Source of the DNA: Lacticaseibacillus zhaodongensis
GTDB taxonomy: Bacteria; Bacillota; Bacilli; Lactobacillales; Lactobacillaceae
Length of the DNA: 64,000 nt
NCBI RefSeq assembly: GCF_009687905.1
Contig: NZ_BLBG01000011.1
Span: forward strand, 1-64,000
Direction: 5' to 3'
The translations under genes were made by a program, and so were the position numbers. Below, piece by piece: positions 61,983 through 64,000 of this stretch. The stretch's first letter is position 1; the number at the start of each line of letters is the position of its first letter. Under the pieces are notes generated by a model, which worked only from the letters and a program-made list of their open reading frames with translations, did no database searches and was not told where the DNA came from.

Positions 61983-62163
61983 ATCATGACCTCAATTTAT
62001 GAACCAAAATATAAGCCTGCAGTACTCACTTACTACTAATTCCTATCCTGCCATCAGGGGCTTGTTAAGCGCTCACTATGAATGATTTTACCAGAGTCCG
62101 CTGCGAATGGTTATTGTTATCAGGGCAATTAAGGAATTAATTACCCCCTGTGCTAGGAGCGAC

Positions 62164-62192
62164 TTAAACTGACCGCCCCAATCGAATATAAT
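62164..62192 (+). promoter_or_regulatory. Promoter of the FAD/NAD(P)-binding protein gene
   Basis: TTAAAC (62164-62169), 17 bp and a perfect TATAAT (62187-62192) lie about 40 bp upstream of the ATG. Confidence 0.65.
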
Positions 62193-62230
62193 TAAGTAAG
62201 ATAACATGTTACCGAAAGGAAGGATGCCCC

Positions 62231-64000
62231 ATGCGGATCGCAATTATTGGCGCCGGTCCCCGCGGCTTACTGCTTGCAGCAGCGCTGAGCACTACCAGCC
62301 AACCCCTGCAAATCACCCTGTTCGACCCCGCCGGAATTGGGGGGCGAGTTTGGCGCCCAGAACAGTCGCACCTGCTCCTCATGAACACAGAAGCGGAACA
62401 AATCACCCTGTTTCCAGACTCAAGCCTGCCGAGCGCATTAGCAACGCCCGGCCCAACGCTCGCAGAATGGGCGGCAACTGCTGGCGCGAGCTACATCGGG
62501 GCAATGTCCTTGGCGCCAGACCATAAACGGCACTTAGTAACGGAAGTCATCAGCCTGCGTCCACAGGATTACGCCTCCCGCGCTCTTTATGGCTGTTACC
62601 TGCAATGGGCGTACGCTCGCATTCAGGCCGCCCTGCCGCAAAACATTAGTCTGCGCCTGTGCCGCGCCCGGGTCCGCAGTTGCAAAGCGGGTGCGGTCAG
62701 CGGCTATCGCATCACCAGCGCCGGTGCGCCACGCCAGTATTTTGACAAGGTGGTCTTTACCCTGGGCAACCAGGCCCTGAACCCGAATGCCGAAGAAAGT
62801 CAGTTGCGCGCGTACGCTGCCCAACACGGGCTGCACTATAGCGCGCCCGGGTTTCCCGATGCCGCAGACCTAAGTGGCAACCGCGTCATCATTCGGGGGC
62901 TCGGCCTGAGCTTCTTTGACGTGCTGACCATACTTACAACCGGACGCGGGGGCCATTTTACAAGCGGCAGCAACGGCCGCTTACGTTACGTCTCGAGCGG
63001 CGCCGAACCGCAAATCTTTGCCGGCTCGCGGTCGGGAGTCCCCTATCGCGCTAAACCCGTTCAGGACAAGCAACCCGGCCATCAGTACCAGCCGCAACTA
63101 CTGACCCCCGCCAGGATCGCCAGTTGGCAACAAGCGGGCCAGGTCAGCGCCGCCCGCCTGCGCAAAATGCTCAAGTTAGAGTGTGAATACGTCTACTACT
63201 ACCGCCTACTGCAGGACCATCCGCGGCAGCTGGCCCAATTCCACGCCAATTTTGCGGAGGACCCGGAGCGGGCGGTCACGGCGATCCCGCGCAATCAGCA
63301 ACTCGATTGGCAGCAACTGCTCCACCCCTTGCCGGCTGCAGGCCCCGCGCAATGGCGGGTCAACATGCTGCGGCAACTGGAAAAAGACATCCATAGTGCG
63401 GCGGGTGGTAACTGCCGCGACCCCCAAGCAAGCATGATCGAAGCGCTGCGCGACATGCGCGTGCCGCTGCGTGATATCGTGCAGCGCGGGCTGCTCAGCG
63501 GTGAGGACTATTTCGGCACCTTCCGCGGGGAAATCATGAAAAACAGTAACCCCCTCACGGTCGGTCCACCGCTACAGCGCATCCGTGAACTGCACGCGCT
63601 GGTCAAGGCAAACATCGTTACCATGCTACCGCCGGGAATGACAGTTGTGGGCGCAGCTGGACAATTTGTGGCCAGCAGCAGTAGTGCGCCAAATGATCGC
63701 CACTCCGCACCGAACCTGATTGAGGCGCGGTTGCCGGCAATCGCTGCTGCCCAGAGTCAGGACAGCTTGATTCAGCAACTACTTGCGGATGGCCTGGCCA
63801 GCCTGCACCAGCTGCGCATGAACGATGGCAGCTACCGACCCACCGGCGCTATCGCGGTGAATCACGACACTTGGCAGATGCTGAACGCAGCTGGCCAAAC
63901 GCAAGCGGCTCTTTACTGTTGGGGCATCCCCACCGAGGGCGAATTCCTTCTCACGACTGCGAGTCCGCACCCGTTAGTCGCCGATGTCAACATCGCCGCT
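62231..64000 (+). CDS. FAD/NAD(P)-binding protein (NAD_binding_9-like), runs off the right edge
   Basis: The reading frame is open from the ATG at 62231 to the end, 590 codons without stop, so the 3' end is missing. The N-terminal IAIIGAGPRGLLLAAAL is a dinucleotide-binding motif, and LRMNDGSYRPTGAIAVNH lies late in the sequence. This two-domain FAD/NAD(P)-binding family includes proteins of unknown reaction. AAGGAAGG precedes the ATG by 7 nt. The codon composition is clearly GC-rich. Confidence 0.85.
   Translation, partial: MRIAIIGAGPRGLLLAAALSTTSQPLQITLFDPAGIGGRVWRPEQSHLLLMNTEAEQITLFPDSSLPSALATPGPTLAEWAATAGASYIGAMSLAPDHKRHLVTEVISLRPQDYASRALYGCYLQWAYARIQAALPQNISLRLCRARVRSCKAGAVSGYRITSAGAPRQYFDKVVFTLGNQALNPNAEESQLRAYAAQHGLHYSAPGFPDAADLSGNRVIIRGLGLSFFDVLTILTTGRGGHFTSGSNGRLRYVSSGAEPQIFAGSRSGVPYRAKPVQDKQPGHQYQPQLLTPARIASWQQAGQVSAARLRKMLKLECEYVYYYRLLQDHPRQLAQFHANFAEDPERAVTAIPRNQQLDWQQLLHPLPAAGPAQWRVNMLRQLEKDIHSAAGGNCRDPQASMIEALRDMRVPLRDIVQRGLLSGEDYFGTFRGEIMKNSNPLTVGPPLQRIRELHALVKANIVTMLPPGMTVVGAAGQFVASSSSAPNDRHSAPNLIEARLPAIAAAQSQDSLIQQLLADGLASLHQLRMNDGSYRPTGAIAVNHDTWQMLNAAGQTQAALYCWGIPTEGEFLLTTASPHPLVADVNIAA

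Noticed and set aside
61983-62100. cre site near TTAAGCGCTCAC upstream of nox
   Set aside because: Three mismatches to the cre pattern at important positions; too weak to claim.

Overview
The window looks like chromosomal DNA of a Lactobacillaceae species with a fairly high G+C content, probably in the arm just left of the replication origin. The evidence is the order rsmG-noc-parA-parB-DUF951-ychF-DUF1129 (54997 down to 49506), the typical origin-proximal cluster of low-GC Firmicutes; two parS sites; an rRNA operon leader at the left edge; and a strong bias of genes to the minus strand, as expected if the fork runs right to left. The genus cannot be fixed from the sequence alone. No prophage, insertion sequence, tRNA or CRISPR array was seen.

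Layout. 1-430: tandem rRNA promoters firing leftward out of the window. 0.4-6.7 kb: ABC-F protein, a hypothetical, D-serine dehydratase, and a glycosyltransferase followed by two DUF975 membrane proteins. 7.2-9.9 kb: a secreted 3D-domain protein and an LCP wall-polymer transferase separated by 0.9 kb of structured non-coding DNA. 10.2-19 kb: PepF, a beta-hydroxyacid dehydrogenase, a cre-controlled glycoside-hydrolase-like protein, a metal ABC permease and ATPase, and an aldo/keto reductase. 19-21 kb: NiaR and nicotinate phosphoribosyltransferase, divergent. 21.2-28.5 kb: a GntR-controlled mannose-family PTS with an AgaS-type isomerase and NagA (amino-sugar uptake), with an unusual array of GGTACC operator-like sites upstream. 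28.5-35.4 kb: aspartate racemase and MurE, a GreA-like factor, HxlR/PfpI, DacA and an MDR oxidoreductase. 35.6-42.6 kb: a two-component system, TetR, MntH and GuaB. 42.8-48.6 kb: an oppDFBCA operon. 49.5-55 kb: the rsmG-par cluster. 56.4-64 kb: GatD-like amidotransferase, small conserved proteins, CvpA, NADH oxidase, and a FAD/NAD(P)-binding protein that runs off the right end.

The most striking content is non-coding. Family L is a long (about 0.25-0.35 kb) multi-stem element present six times as three divergent pairs (7.98-8.77, 37.64-38.46 and 55.44-56.29 kb). Its outer stems, hairpins and a recurrent GGGTTT apical loop persist through compensatory sequence changes. Family R is a roughly 125-bp palindromic element with at least seven full copies, two short copies and fragments. 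It carries the asymmetric internal loop GAG / CGSA flanked by a covarying base pair, and usually a second such loop nearer its base, topped by an apical hairpin whose sequence changes completely between copies. R copies sit directly after stop codons or in exact 125-bp tandem arrays. I do not recognise either family; both look like structured RNA or DNA elements worth defining.

Other notable points are two genes that appear to start at AUC (or AUU), a TetR-type operator pair around the mntH promoter, and GatD encoded without a neighbouring MurT.
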